Source: Rhodospirillaceae bacterium
GTDB taxonomy: Bacteria; Pseudomonadota; Alphaproteobacteria; UBA6615
Direction of reading: 5' to 3'
NCBI GenBank assembly: GCA_018702955.1
Contig: JABJEK010000144.1
Coordinates: 1 to 64,000, forward strand
DNA: 64,000 bases
Shown here: one piece after another, positions 17,127 to 25,569 of the stretch
How the letters are laid out: each line of letters opens with the position of its first letter
How positions within the stretch are numbered: position 1 is the stretch's first letter
Position numbers and translations under genes: made by a program
The notes under the pieces: model-generated
The model's input: the letters and a program-made list of their open reading frames with translations, nothing else
Database searches by the model: none
What the model was told of the DNA's origin: nothing

Positions 17127-18164
17127 ATGTCTGAAGATTTTGGAATCATGGTGTGCGGCCATGGCAGCCGCGACGAGGGTGCCGTGCGGGAGTTCGCCGT
17201 CGTCGCCGAGGCGCTGCGCGAACGTTTCGCCGAGCGCGAAGTGGAGCATGGGTTCCTCGAATTCGCGACGCCGATCATCCGCGAGGGGCTCGACAAGCTT
17301 GTCGCGCGCGGGGTCACCCGCATCTTCGCGCTGCCCGGTATGCTGTTCGCCGCCGGGCACGCCAAGAATGACATCCCCTCTGTGCTCAACACCTATGCAG
17401 CACAGAATCCCAACGTCGAGATCATCTACGGTCGCGAGCTGGGCATCGATCTGAAGATGATCCGTGCCGCAGGCGACCGGGTGCAGGAGGCCATCACACA
17501 GGCGAACGCCGAGTTTGGCGAAGTCCCCATGCATGAGACGATGCTCCTGACCGTCGGGCGCGGCGCGTCCGATCCGGATGCGAACTCGAACGTGGCAAAA
17601 GTCTCGCGCATGTTGTGGGAAGGGATGGGTTTCGGCTGGGGCGAGACCGCCTATTCCGGGGTGACCTTCCCGCTCGTGCAACCGGGCCTGGAACACGCGG
17701 TGAAGCTGGGCTACCGACGGATCGTGATCTTCCCCTACTTCCTGTTCACCGGCATCCTCGTCAACCGCATCTACGACCATACCGACATGGTCGCGGCCAA
17801 TTACCCCGATATCCAGTTCGTCAAGGCGCCCTATCTGAACGACCACCCCAAGGTCCTCGAGACCTTCGCCGACCGGGTCGATGAGATTCTCAACGGCGCG
17901 AACCTGATGAACTGCCAGATGTGCAAATACCGCGAGCAGGTGCTGGGCTTCGAAGCCGAAGTCGGCCTGCCCCAGGAGAGCCATCACCATCATGTCGAAG
18001 GGATCGGCACGGGTGCGGCGCACAGCCATGACCATGAGCACGCTCACGGGGAGGGACATGACCATGATCACGCGCATGATCATGACCACGCGCACGGGCA
18101 CCACCCCTATCCCCACGCCGACCATCCGCACGGCCCCCGCACGTTGCCGGCGGAAGGCGACTGA
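17127..18164 (+). CDS. cbiX: Sirohydrochlorin cobaltochelatase CbiX (two-domain form) with His-rich tail
   Basis: 345 residues: two CbiX-type half domains in one chain. The first begins MVCGHGSRDEGAVREF with the metal-binding His at 12 and continues LPGMLFAAGHAKNDIPSVL; the second holds TVGRGASDPDANSNVAK and FPYFLFTGILVNRIYDH. The C-terminal region has NCQMCKYREQ and a tail of about 60 residues dominated by His-Asp-His repeats, probably a cobalt store or delivery arm. CbiX inserts cobalt into sirohydrochlorin, the early-insertion step. GGAG precedes the ATG. It opens the cbiX-cobH-cobL-cobI-cbiG/cobJ operon. Confidence 0.93.
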   Translation: MSEDFGIMVCGHGSRDEGAVREFAVVAEALRERFAEREVEHGFLEFATPIIREGLDKLVARGVTRIFALPGMLFAAGHAKNDIPSVLNTYAAQNPNVEIIYGRELGIDLKMIRAAGDRVQEAITQANAEFGEVPMHETMLLTVGRGASDPDANSNVAKVSRMLWEGMGFGWGETAYSGVTFPLVQPGLEHAVKLGYRRIVIFPYFLFTGILVNRIYDHTDMVAANYPDIQFVKAPYLNDHPKVLETFADRVDEILNGANLMNCQMCKYREQVLGFEAEVGLPQESHHHHVEGIGTGAAHSHDHEHAHGEGHDHDHAHDHDHAHGHHPYPHADHPHGPRTLPAEGD

Positions 18165-18185
18165 CCCCAGCGTCCCCATGTGCCG

Positions 18186-18836
18186 ATGAGCAACTCCGAT
18201 TTCGACTATCTGCGGGACCCCGACGCGATCTACGCGGCATCGTTCGCGGCGATCGAGCGCGCGGCCGACGTGACCGGCGTCGCGACGGATCTGCGCGATG
18301 TGGCGCTGCGCCTTGTGCACGCCGTCGGCGACCCGGACGTGATCGAGGAATTCACCGCCTCTGACGGTGCCGGCGAGGCCGGTCAAACGGCGCTTAGAGC
18401 CGGCGTGCCGGTGCTAACGGATTCACGCATGGTGGCAGACGGCATCATCCGGTCCGGCCTGCCTGCGCAGAACCGCGTGATCTGCACGCTTGGTCTGGGC
18501 AGCGTCACCGGCAACGCCAAACGCGCCGGCACGACCCGGTCCGCCGCCGCGGTCGAGCTCTGGGCACCGTTCCTCGAAGGTGCGGTCGTGGCCATCGGCA
18601 ACGCGCCCACCGCGCTCTTCCGCCTGCTGGAGGGGCTCGCCGCCGGGTGGCCGAAACCGGCACTGATCATCGGCCTGCCGGTCGGATATATCGGTGCTGC
18701 TGAATCCAAGGATGCCCTCATCGCGGCCGCACCCACGCCCTTCATCACCCTGCGCGGCCAGCGCGGGGGCAGCCCCGTGGCGGCCGCGGCCGTGAATGCG
18801 TTGGCCAGAAACGCGAACGGAAACCCGACGCCATGA
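18186..18836 (+). CDS. cobH: Precorrin-8X / cobalt-precorrin-8 methylmutase CobH (CbiC)
   Basis: 216 residues. CobH moves the methyl group from C-11 to C-12 of the corrin ring. The catalytic histidine lies in RLVHAVGDPDVIEEF; GVPVLTDSRMVADGI and a C-terminal LIIGLPVGYIGAAESK are family signatures. ATG 18186 is preferred to GTG 18180. It lies 21 bases downstream of cbiX and overlaps cobL by 4 bases (ATGA). Confidence 0.94.
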   Translation: MSNSDFDYLRDPDAIYAASFAAIERAADVTGVATDLRDVALRLVHAVGDPDVIEEFTASDGAGEAGQTALRAGVPVLTDSRMVADGIIRSGLPAQNRVICTLGLGSVTGNAKRAGTTRSAAAVELWAPFLEGAVVAIGNAPTALFRLLEGLAAGWPKPALIIGLPVGYIGAAESKDALIAAAPTPFITLRGQRGGSPVAAAAVNALARNANGNPTP

Positions 18837-20053
18837 CCGCATGGCTCAATATCGTGGGGGTCGGTGCCGACGGCCTGTCCGGCCTGCCTGCCGGGTCGCA
18901 GGCGTTGATCGAAACCGCCGATCTGATCGTCGGCGGTGATCGCCATCTCGCCATGGTGACGAACGGTTCGGCCCGCAAGATCGCCTGGGAATTTCCTCTC
19001 GACGGGCTGGTACAGGAGATCACGGCGGCACGCACGAGCCGCGTCGTGGTGCTCGCCACGGGCGACCCCATGGCGTTCGGCATCGGGTCGACGCTGGCTC
19101 GACATTTCGATCCCGACGACATGACGATCCTTCCCGCGCCCGGTGCGTTCAGTCTTGCCGCGGCACGCATGGCATGGCCGCTCCATGGCTGCACCTGCCT
19201 GACCCTGCACGGCCGGCCGCTGGAGCTTCTGAACCATCACCTGCATCCGGGGCGGCGTCTGCTCATCCTCAGCCATGACGGCACCACGCCCGGGAACATC
19301 GCGGGCCTGCTACGCGAAGCCGGGTTCGGGCCGAGCCACATGACCGTTCTGGAGAACATGGGAGGGGACGACGAGGCCCGCCATGACGAAGCTGCCGACG
19401 ACTGGGCCGCGCCGAACATGCAGGACCTCAACACCGTGGCCATCCAATGCATCGCCGGCCCGGACGCGCGCATCTTCCCGCAGGTTCCGGGCCTGCCCGA
19501 TGATGCCTTTGTCCATGACGGGCAGATGACCAAGCGAATCGTCCGGGCGGCGACGGTCGCGGCGCTCGCGCCGCTGCCGGGACAAACTCTCTGGGACCTG
19601 GGGGCAGGATGCGCCTCCGTCGCAATCGAGTGGCTGCGTGCGGCCCAGGATATTCAGGGCCAGGGTGCCACCGCCATCGCCGTGGAGCGTGAAGCGGCGC
19701 GCTGCGCCCTGGCGGCGCAGAACGCCGCGCGACTGGGGACGCCGTTCCTCGACATCGTCCATGACGATACAGCGCAGGCGATACCGGCGCTGGCCGACCC
19801 GGACGCCGTGTTCATCGGCGGCGGCCTGTCCGGTGACGGTGAACTCGTCAGCACCGTTTGGGAGCGCCTGCGACCCGGCGGACGCGTGGTCGCCAACGTG
19901 GTCACCCTCGAAGGCGAGCGCGCGCTGCTCGACGCGCATACCAAATACGGCGGCGAGTTAACGCGGATCGCCGTCAGCCATGCCGATCCGGTCGGCGGCC
20001 TGACCGGTTGGCGCCCGTCGATGCCGGTCACCCAGTGGAGCGTCGCGAAGTGA
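18833..20053 (+). CDS. cobL: Precorrin-6Y C5,15-methyltransferase (decarboxylating) CobL (CbiE-CbiT fusion)
   Basis: 406 residues. The N-terminal half (about 1-205) is a tetrapyrrole methylase, CbiE-like: IVGVGADGLSGLP, ADLIVGGDRHLA and LATGDPMAFG. The C-terminal half is a CbiT-like methyltransferase with the SAM motif LWDLGAGCASVAIEWLR and FIGGGLSGDGE. Together they methylate C-5 and C-15 and decarboxylate the C-12 acetate. Overlaps both neighbours by 4 bases (ATGA and GTGA), showing tight translational coupling. Confidence 0.94.
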   Translation: MTAWLNIVGVGADGLSGLPAGSQALIETADLIVGGDRHLAMVTNGSARKIAWEFPLDGLVQEITAARTSRVVVLATGDPMAFGIGSTLARHFDPDDMTILPAPGAFSLAAARMAWPLHGCTCLTLHGRPLELLNHHLHPGRRLLILSHDGTTPGNIAGLLREAGFGPSHMTVLENMGGDDEARHDEAADDWAAPNMQDLNTVAIQCIAGPDARIFPQVPGLPDDAFVHDGQMTKRIVRAATVAALAPLPGQTLWDLGAGCASVAIEWLRAAQDIQGQGATAIAVEREAARCALAAQNAARLGTPFLDIVHDDTAQAIPALADPDAVFIGGGLSGDGELVSTVWERLRPGGRVVANVVTLEGERALLDAHTKYGGELTRIAVSHADPVGGLTGWRPSMPVTQWSVAK

Positions 20054-20757
20054 AAACAGGCACCGTCATTGGTATTGGTGTCGGCCCGGGCGACCCCGAG
20101 CTGATCACCCTGAAGGGCGCGCGCATCCTGTCCGAAGCTACCGTGGTCGCCTATCCCGCCCCCGAGACAGGCGACAGCCTGGCCCGCGCGATCGCCGCAC
20201 CCCATCTGCGCGCGGACGCGACCGAAATCGCCATCCGCATGCCGCTGTCCAGCAACCGTTTCCCCGTCGAGGCGGTCTATGACCGGGCGGCAGAAGAAAT
20301 CGGGACCCATCTGGCGCAGGGCCAGAATGTTGCGGTCCTGTGCGAAGGCGATCCCTTCTTCTACGGCTCGTTCATGTATGTGTTCGCGCGCCTGGCCGAG
20401 GACTGGCCGGTCGAGGTCGTGCCCGGCGTGTCCTCCCTGACGGCCTGCGCCGCCGTCACCGGTACCGCACTCGCGGCCCTCACCGATGTGTTGACGGTCC
20501 TGCCGGGGCCGCTGCCTGACGATGTGCTGCGCGCACGCCTGGCCGAAACGGACGCGGCAGCGATCATCAAAGTCGGTCGTCACCTGCCGCGTATTCGAAC
20601 CCTGCTCGACGAGCTGGGCCTCGCGGACCGGGCGCAATATGTGGAACACGCCACCATGGAACGCCAGGTGGTCAGCCCCCTCGACGCCGTCTCGGAGGCC
20701 GCCGCGCCCTATTTCTCGATGATCCTCATCCATAAACGTGGTGCGGCATGGTCATGA
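20050..20757 (+). CDS. cobI: Precorrin-2 / cobalt-factor II C20-methyltransferase CobI (CbiL)
   Basis: 235 residues of the tetrapyrrole methylase family. Signatures: GIGVGPGDPELITLKGARIL at the N terminus, LCEGDPFFYGSFMYVFARL, and VVPGVSSLTACAAV. GTG at 20050 overlaps the cobL stop (GTGA) and places the conserved glycine-rich loop correctly; the longer frame upstream is a shadow of cobL. Whether the natural substrate contains cobalt depends on whether cbiX acts first, which sequence alone cannot settle. Confidence 0.93.
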   Translation: MKTGTVIGIGVGPGDPELITLKGARILSEATVVAYPAPETGDSLARAIAAPHLRADATEIAIRMPLSSNRFPVEAVYDRAAEEIGTHLAQGQNVAVLCEGDPFFYGSFMYVFARLAEDWPVEVVPGVSSLTACAAVTGTALAALTDVLTVLPGPLPDDVLRARLAETDAAAIIKVGRHLPRIRTLLDELGLADRAQYVEHATMERQVVSPLDAVSEAAAPYFSMILIHKRGAAWS

Positions 20758-22604
20758 GTACGGATCGTGACACCGGCCGCGGCATCGTGCTCGTCGCGCT
20801 GACAAAAGACGGCGCGGCGCTGGCTCGAAAGGTCCAGGGCGCGATTCCGAAGTCCCGGATCCACGGGCTCGCGGGCCGGGTCGAGGATTGCGACACCGCG
20901 TTCACGGACACGACCGCCCACCTCGCCGACCTGTTCGCCGCCGGCCAGGCGATCATCGGCATCTGCGCCGCGGGCATCCTGATCCGCGCGCTGGCGCCCG
21001 GGCTCGACGACAAACAGAACGAGCCGCCGGTCGTCGCCGTATCCCCCGACGGTATTCATGTGGTGCCGCTACTGGGCGGCCATCACGGCGCCAACGCGCT
21101 GGCCGCGCGGGTTGCCCAAATCACCAGCGGGTCGGCCGCGATCACCACCGCCGGAGAGACGCTGCACGGCGTCGCACTCGACGATCCGCCCGCCGGCTGG
21201 GTCCTCGCCAATCCCAGCTCCGCCAAGCCGGTGATGGCGGCCCTGCTGGCCGGTGATCACCCGACCATGGTTATCGAGGCCGGGAACCCGACCTGGCTTG
21301 CCGACCTGCCGATCGATCGTGACGGCAGCTGGATGATCCGCATAACCGACCGCGACATCACGCCGTCGGCCGACGAGTTGTTGCTCCACCCGCCGACGCT
21401 GGCGCTGGGGGTTGGCTGCGAGCGGGACTGCGATCCCCACGAACTCATTATGCTGGTCGACGAAACACTCGCCGCGGCCCGGCTGTCTCCCGCTTCAGTG
21501 GCTGTGGTCACCAGCATCGATGTGAAGATGGACGAGGCTGCGGTGCACGCGGTCGCGGCACATCTGGAGGTGCCGGCCCGCTATTTCGATGCGTCGCGCC
21601 TCGAAGCCGAAACCCCGCGCCTGGAAAACCCGTCGGAAATCGTCTTTCGCGAAGTCGGCGCCCATGGGGTGGCCGAAGCCGCAGCGCTGGCCGCAACCGG
21701 CAGCGTGGGCGCATTGGTGGTCGCCAAACATAAATCCGCGCGGGCCACCTGTGCGGTCGCGCGCGGTACCGGCATCGATCCCGCGAACATCGGGGTCGCC
21801 CGGGGAACGCTGTCGATCATCGGCACCGGGCCGGGTGACGCGGCGCACCGCATTCCCGCCACCGACAGCGCCGTCGCCGGCGCAACCGACCTCGTGGGCT
21901 ATGGCCCCTATCTCGATCTGCTGGGTGCGGCGGCAACCGGCAAGGAACGCCATGATTTCGGTCTCGGCGCGGAGGAAGACCGCTGCCGGCACGCGTTGGA
22001 ACTGGCCGCCACCGGGCGTCAGGTCGCCCTGGTGTCCAGCGGCGACCCCGGCATCTTCGCGATGGCGAGCCTCGTATTCGAACTGCTCGACCGGGACCCC
22101 GACCCGGCGTGGCAACGCATCGCGATCACGGTCCATCCCGGCGTATCGGCCATGCAACTGGCCGCGGCACGGGCGGGGGCGCCACTGGGCCATGATTTCT
22201 GCGCGATCTCTCTGTCCGACCTGCTGACCCCCTGGCCTGCGATCGAGGCGCGGCTGCGCGCGGCGGCCCAGGCAGACTTCGTGGTCGCGCTCTACAACCC
22301 TGCCAGCCGTCGACGGCGCCAGCAGTTCGAGACCGCCCGCGACATTCTCCTGGCCGAGCGTCCCGACGACACACCCGTCGTCGTCGCCCGGAACCTGGCG
22401 CGTCCGGGCGAACAGGTCAGCATCGTTCCCCTGGCAGAGCTTTCGCTCGACGCCATCGATATGCTGACCATCGTCATCATCGGCAACAGCCAGTCAAAAA
22501 CCATCGACGGCGCGGCGTCACGCTGGGCCTACACGCCGCGCGGATACGCCGCAAAGGAACAGTCAGGAATACAGGGCGAGCCCCGCAGGAAGACACGCGG
22601 CTAG
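20754..22604 (+). CDS. cobJ: CbiG-CobJ fusion: cobalt-precorrin-5A hydrolase plus precorrin-3B C17-methyltransferase
   Basis: About 616 residues in two parts. Residues 1-350 are CbiG: a central domain with ICAAGILIRALAPGL, VAVSPDGIHVVPLLGGHHGA, and a C-terminal CobE-like domain with LALGVGCERDCDP and VTSIDVKMDEAAV. From about residue 353 a tetrapyrrole methylase of the CobJ/CbiH type begins with LSIIGTGPGDAAHRIPAT, then VALVSSGDPGIFAMASLVFE and FVVALYNPASRRR. CbiG opens the lactone and releases acetaldehyde in the anaerobic route; CobJ contracts the ring and methylates C-17. ATG 20754 overlaps the cobI stop as ATGA; 20748 is an alternative start. No stop or frameshift separates the parts. Confidence 0.92.
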   Translation: MSTDRDTGRGIVLVALTKDGAALARKVQGAIPKSRIHGLAGRVEDCDTAFTDTTAHLADLFAAGQAIIGICAAGILIRALAPGLDDKQNEPPVVAVSPDGIHVVPLLGGHHGANALAARVAQITSGSAAITTAGETLHGVALDDPPAGWVLANPSSAKPVMAALLAGDHPTMVIEAGNPTWLADLPIDRDGSWMIRITDRDITPSADELLLHPPTLALGVGCERDCDPHELIMLVDETLAAARLSPASVAVVTSIDVKMDEAAVHAVAAHLEVPARYFDASRLEAETPRLENPSEIVFREVGAHGVAEAAALAATGSVGALVVAKHKSARATCAVARGTGIDPANIGVARGTLSIIGTGPGDAAHRIPATDSAVAGATDLVGYGPYLDLLGAAATGKERHDFGLGAEEDRCRHALELAATGRQVALVSSGDPGIFAMASLVFELLDRDPDPAWQRIAITVHPGVSAMQLAAARAGAPLGHDFCAISLSDLLTPWPAIEARLRAAAQADFVVALYNPASRRRRQQFETARDILLAERPDDTPVVVARNLARPGEQVSIVPLAELSLDAIDMLTIVIIGNSQSKTIDGAASRWAYTPRGYAAKEQSGIQGEPRRKTRG

Positions 22605-22625
22605 GCGGGTCTGGATCAAACCGGT

Positions 22626-23231
22626 CTAAATACTGTGTCGCCGCCCGATCCGGGTGGCCTCGGCGGGGCTCATGAAGCCGAACCGGCCGACAAAACTCGC
22701 GGCGTTATCACCGCATGTGAAGCCGACGATGAACGTGTCGGGGTTCTGCGTGTCATTGTCGAACCCGGTGGTGCCTTTGATGCGCTTGAAAAAATGGAAC
22801 GCGATGCAATCCCCGTCCGTGGCAACGAAACCCCGGCCCTGCCCGCGCGGGACCTTCGATATGACCGGCTTTCCCGCAGCCATGACCGTACGCCCCAGAA
22901 AATCCCGAAACGCGGTCTCGTCAATCGCATTCGCGAGGGTCAGATCGCTGAACCAGGCCTCGCTCGCATGCTCCACGACGATGATCGGCGCATCACCAAT
23001 GTAGTAGGTCTCGACCACCACGGACCCGTTGTCGCGCAAGGTGCGCCGCACGCGATCGACCTCGGGCAGAAGCGACGGGATGTTGAACCGGGCATCCACG
23101 ATATCGACCACGATCGGGTCTGAAAAAACCGTCCGGGCACCGCCCACGGTCAAACCCTCGTTGCCGGATGTGCATGCCGCGAGCAGCAACGCCACCGCCA
23201 CTGCAGCAATCCGGTGTTTCAGAAGCCACAT
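22626..23231 (-). CDS. Putative lipoprotein of unknown function
   Basis: 201 residues. The N terminus MWLLKHR plus a hydrophobic run ending LLLAAC gives a lipobox with Cys20, so the protein should be a membrane-anchored lipoprotein. The rest is a soluble domain with no motif I recognise; it contains two further cysteines (DGDC and FTCGDN). The frame is open upstream to 23351, but those residues lack a signal sequence, so ATG 23231 is the start. It is encoded on the opposite strand between cobJ and cobM and diverges from cobM; its position suggests insertion into the cobalamin locus rather than a role in the pathway. Confidence 0.65.
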   Translation of the reverse strand: MWLLKHRIAAVAVALLLAACTSGNEGLTVGGARTVFSDPIVVDIVDARFNIPSLLPEVDRVRRTLRDNGSVVVETYYIGDAPIIVVEHASEAWFSDLTLANAIDETAFRDFLGRTVMAAGKPVISKVPRGQGRGFVATDGDCIAFHFFKRIKGTTGFDNDTQNPDTFIVGFTCGDNAASFVGRFGFMSPAEATRIGRRHSI

Positions 23232-23353
23232 GGTCCACCTCGTCCAAATTTGATCATAGGTCGATCCGCCCATCACTGTAAGTGGGCCCTGGCAAGGCGT
23301 CGTGGCGGGAATTGGCGGTACACTTCCGCCCAGCCCAGGGGTATGACACATCC

Positions 23354-24142
23354 ATGACCGTCTACTTCATCGGCGCCGGCCCCGGCGCGCCGGACCTGAT
23401 CACCCTTCGTGGCCGCGATCTGATCGCGCGCTGCCCGGTTTGCCTGTATGCGGGATCGCTGGTGCCCCGGGAAATTCTGGCGCACGCGCCCGACACCGCC
23501 GAAATCACCGACACGGCACCGCTGCACCTGGACGAGATCATCGACCGAATCTCTTTGGCGCATGCTGCTGGGCACGATATCGCCCGCGTGCATTCGGGTG
23601 ATCCCTCTCTCTATGGCGCGATCGGCGAACAGATGCGCCGCCTCGACGCCCTCGAAATTCCCCATGAGATCGTCCCCGGCGTGCCGGCCTTTGCCGCAGC
23701 ATCCGCCGCGCTCGGCCGTGAACTCACCCTTCCCGGCGTCAGCCAGACCGTGATCCTGACCCGCACTTCCGTTCGCGCCAGCGACATGCCGGCCGGTGAA
23801 GAGCTGGCCAACCTCGCCAAATCAGGTGCGACCCTGGCCGTGCATCTCTCGATCAATAATCTGGCCAACGTCGTCCGTGACCTGACGCCGCATTATGGCG
23901 GCGAATGCCCCGTCGTCGTCGGCTACCGGGTGAGCTGGCCCGACGAACGATTTATTCGCGGCACGCTCGACAGCATTCGTGATCGGGTCAAGGGATCTGG
24001 AATCACGCGCACCGCGTTGATTCTCGTGGGGCCCGTACTGGCCGAGAATCTCGCCGAAGAGTTCGGGTTCGAAGACAGCCGCCTGTATGCGGCCAGTCAC
24101 CATCATGTGTTGCGGCCCGCCCGGCAGGACGACGGAAAGTGA
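23354..24142 (+). CDS. cobM: Precorrin-4 / cobalt-precorrin-4 C11-methyltransferase CobM (CbiF)
   Basis: 262 residues. Tetrapyrrole methylase with [20 protein letters not shown] at the start, [29 protein letters not shown] and [20 protein letters not shown], the usual CobM/CbiF set. The start is ATG 23354; upstream codons lie in the divergent promoter region. CobM acts after ring contraction and before C-5/C-15 methylation. It stands alone on this strand, separated from the cobH-cobL-cobI-cobJ operon by the lipoprotein gene. Confidence 0.94.
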   Translation: MTVYFIGAGPGAPDLITLRGRDLIARCPVCLYAGSLVPREILAHAPDTAEITDTAPLHLDEIIDRISLAHAAGHDIARVHSGDPSLYGAIGEQMRRLDALEIPHEIVPGVPAFAAASAALGRELTLPGVSQTVILTRTSVRASDMPAGEELANLAKSGATLAVHLSINNLANVVRDLTPHYGGECPVVVGYRVSWPDERFIRGTLDSIRDRVKGSGITRTALILVGPVLAENLAEEFGFEDSRLYAASHHHVLRPARQDDGK

Positions 24143-24155
24143 ACAAACGACGCGA

Positions 24156-24761
24156 CTAGCGTGCGCCAGCCTTTTCGAGAATCTGGACGACCTGCCGCGA
24201 GCGCCCCTCGCGCGCCAGATCAAATGCGGTGCGTCCGGTGAAATCCGAAATTGTGATATCGGCACCCCCAGCGATCAGCATCTGCACGACTTGCGCGTGC
24301 CCCGCGCGAACGGCCGCCATAAGCGGTGTTCGGCCGTCACGGTTTTCCTGATTTATCAGCGCATCGTATGTCAGCAGCAATTCCACGACATCGGCATGAC
24401 CGCTCTCGGCTGCGTGATAAAGCGCGCCATTGCCCACCTCGTCGACCTGATTGATCAACACCTTGTCCTCAAGCAAAAGCTCGATTGAATCATAGCTGCC
24501 CTGGATTGAACCCCAGATCAGCGCCGTGCGCCCATCGGTATCCGCGCGGGATTTCGGATGCTGGCGAACCAGCAACTCCCGCACCTTTTCCACCCGGTTC
24601 TCATAGACCGCCACGATCAACGCATCGTCGGCCAGAATATTGGTCTGCGCCGCCGCCGGTCCGGTCATTCCCACCGGCACCAATGCGACAGACAAAAACG
24701 CTACGGCGCTGAAAATCACGCTGCGCCGGAGAGTGAGAGAATTTTTCTCGAATATAAGCAT
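24156..24761 (-). CDS. Exported ankyrin-repeat protein
   Basis: 201 residues: a basic start, a hydrophobic segment and an AAAQ cleavage site (signal peptide, about 38 residues), then about five ankyrin repeats. Typical repeat cores are DGRTALIWGSIQGSYDSIEL, VGNGALYHAAESGHADVVEL, DGRTPLMAAVRAGHAQVVQM and FTGRTAFDLAREGRSRQVVQ. Ankyrin repeats mediate protein contacts; here they should act in the periplasm. An upstream ATG at 24782 is in frame, but 24761 (MLIFEKN) gives the better signal peptide. It lies convergent to cobM (13-base gap) and downstream of cobK; no link to cobalamin is evident. Confidence 0.75.
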   Translation of the reverse strand: MLIFEKNSLTLRRSVIFSAVAFLSVALVPVGMTGPAAAQTNILADDALIVAVYENRVEKVRELLVRQHPKSRADTDGRTALIWGSIQGSYDSIELLLEDKVLINQVDEVGNGALYHAAESGHADVVELLLTYDALINQENRDGRTPLMAAVRAGHAQVVQMLIAGGADITISDFTGRTAFDLAREGRSRQVVQILEKAGAR

Positions 24762-24792
24762 GCCACCTATTTCGCGTTCCAACCCCGGCGCG

Positions 24793-25569
24793 TCAAGTCA
24801 CCTGTGCACCAAACCAGTCAATAACCGCGCCCACATTGTCGGCGGTCGGGCCCTCCGGTGCCGGTGGCCGTTCCACCATCAACACCGGAATTCCAAGCCG
24901 CCGGGCCGAGACCAGCTTGGCACGGGTCGCTTCTCCACCCGATGCTTTACACACAAGTACGTCGATTTTGTGTTCTTCCATCAACCGTTGCTCGGTCGCC
25001 GCCGCAAACGGCCCGCGACCGGAGATGACATGGCAGGCGGAAAGCGGCAATGGCGTGTCGGGTGCATCGATCATCCGGACGAGAAACCAGGTCTCCTCAC
25101 AGGATGCGAAAGCCGCCAGATCGGTGCGCCCCACCGTGAGGAACGCCCGCCTCCCGATCGCCGGGACCGCCGCCGCCGCCGCCACGAGGTCGGGCTGCAT
25201 GCGCCAATCATCGCCGGGCACGCGTTCCCAAGGCGGGCGGATAAGCGCGATGCGCGGCACGCTTGCTGCCGCACAAGCCAGCTGCGCATTCTCGGAAATC
25301 TGTGCCGCAAAGGGGTGGGTAGCATCCAGCAACGCCACAACGCCGCGTTCTTCCATATACCGCGCCATCGGGGCCACGCCGCCAAACCCGCCGACCCGCA
25401 CCTCGCCCGGCGTCGCGCCCGGCGTTTGGGTCCGCCCGGCCAGCGACGTCACGATGTCGAACCGGTCACCCCATTCGGTCATCAAACGGTCGGCCAGCGA
25501 CACCGCCTCCGTGGTCCCGCCCAGGACCAGGACGACGCGACGTTCAGGGGCCATTTCAGGGGCCGACAT
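24793..25569 (-). CDS. cobK: Precorrin-6A / cobalt-precorrin-6A reductase CobK (CbiJ)
   Basis: 258 residues. Reduces the C-18/C-19 double bond of precorrin-6A with NADPH. Family marks: VVLVLGGTTEAVSLADRL near the N terminus, GGFGGVAPMARYM, ALLDATHPFAAQISENA, TVGRTDLAAF and DVLVCKASGGEATRAKL. The ATG at 25569 overlaps the end of cbiD by 14 bases; an alternative ATG at 25554 begins one base after the cbiD stop and gives MAPERRVVLVLGG. Neither has a clear ribosome binding site, so translation is probably coupled to cbiD. Confidence 0.93.
   Translation of the reverse strand: MSAPEMAPERRVVLVLGGTTEAVSLADRLMTEWGDRFDIVTSLAGRTQTPGATPGEVRVGGFGGVAPMARYMEERGVVALLDATHPFAAQISENAQLACAAASVPRIALIRPPWERVPGDDWRMQPDLVAAAAAVPAIGRRAFLTVGRTDLAAFASCEETWFLVRMIDAPDTPLPLSACHVISGRGPFAAATEQRLMEEHKIDVLVCKASGGEATRAKLVSARRLGIPVLMVERPPAPEGPTADNVGAVIDWFGAQVT

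Noticed and set aside
17103..18386. A 427-codon minus-strand open frame opposite cbiX and cobH
   Set aside because: Rich in Val/Met/Ile runs that are simply the complement of the His-rich CbiX tail; both sense genes are well supported.
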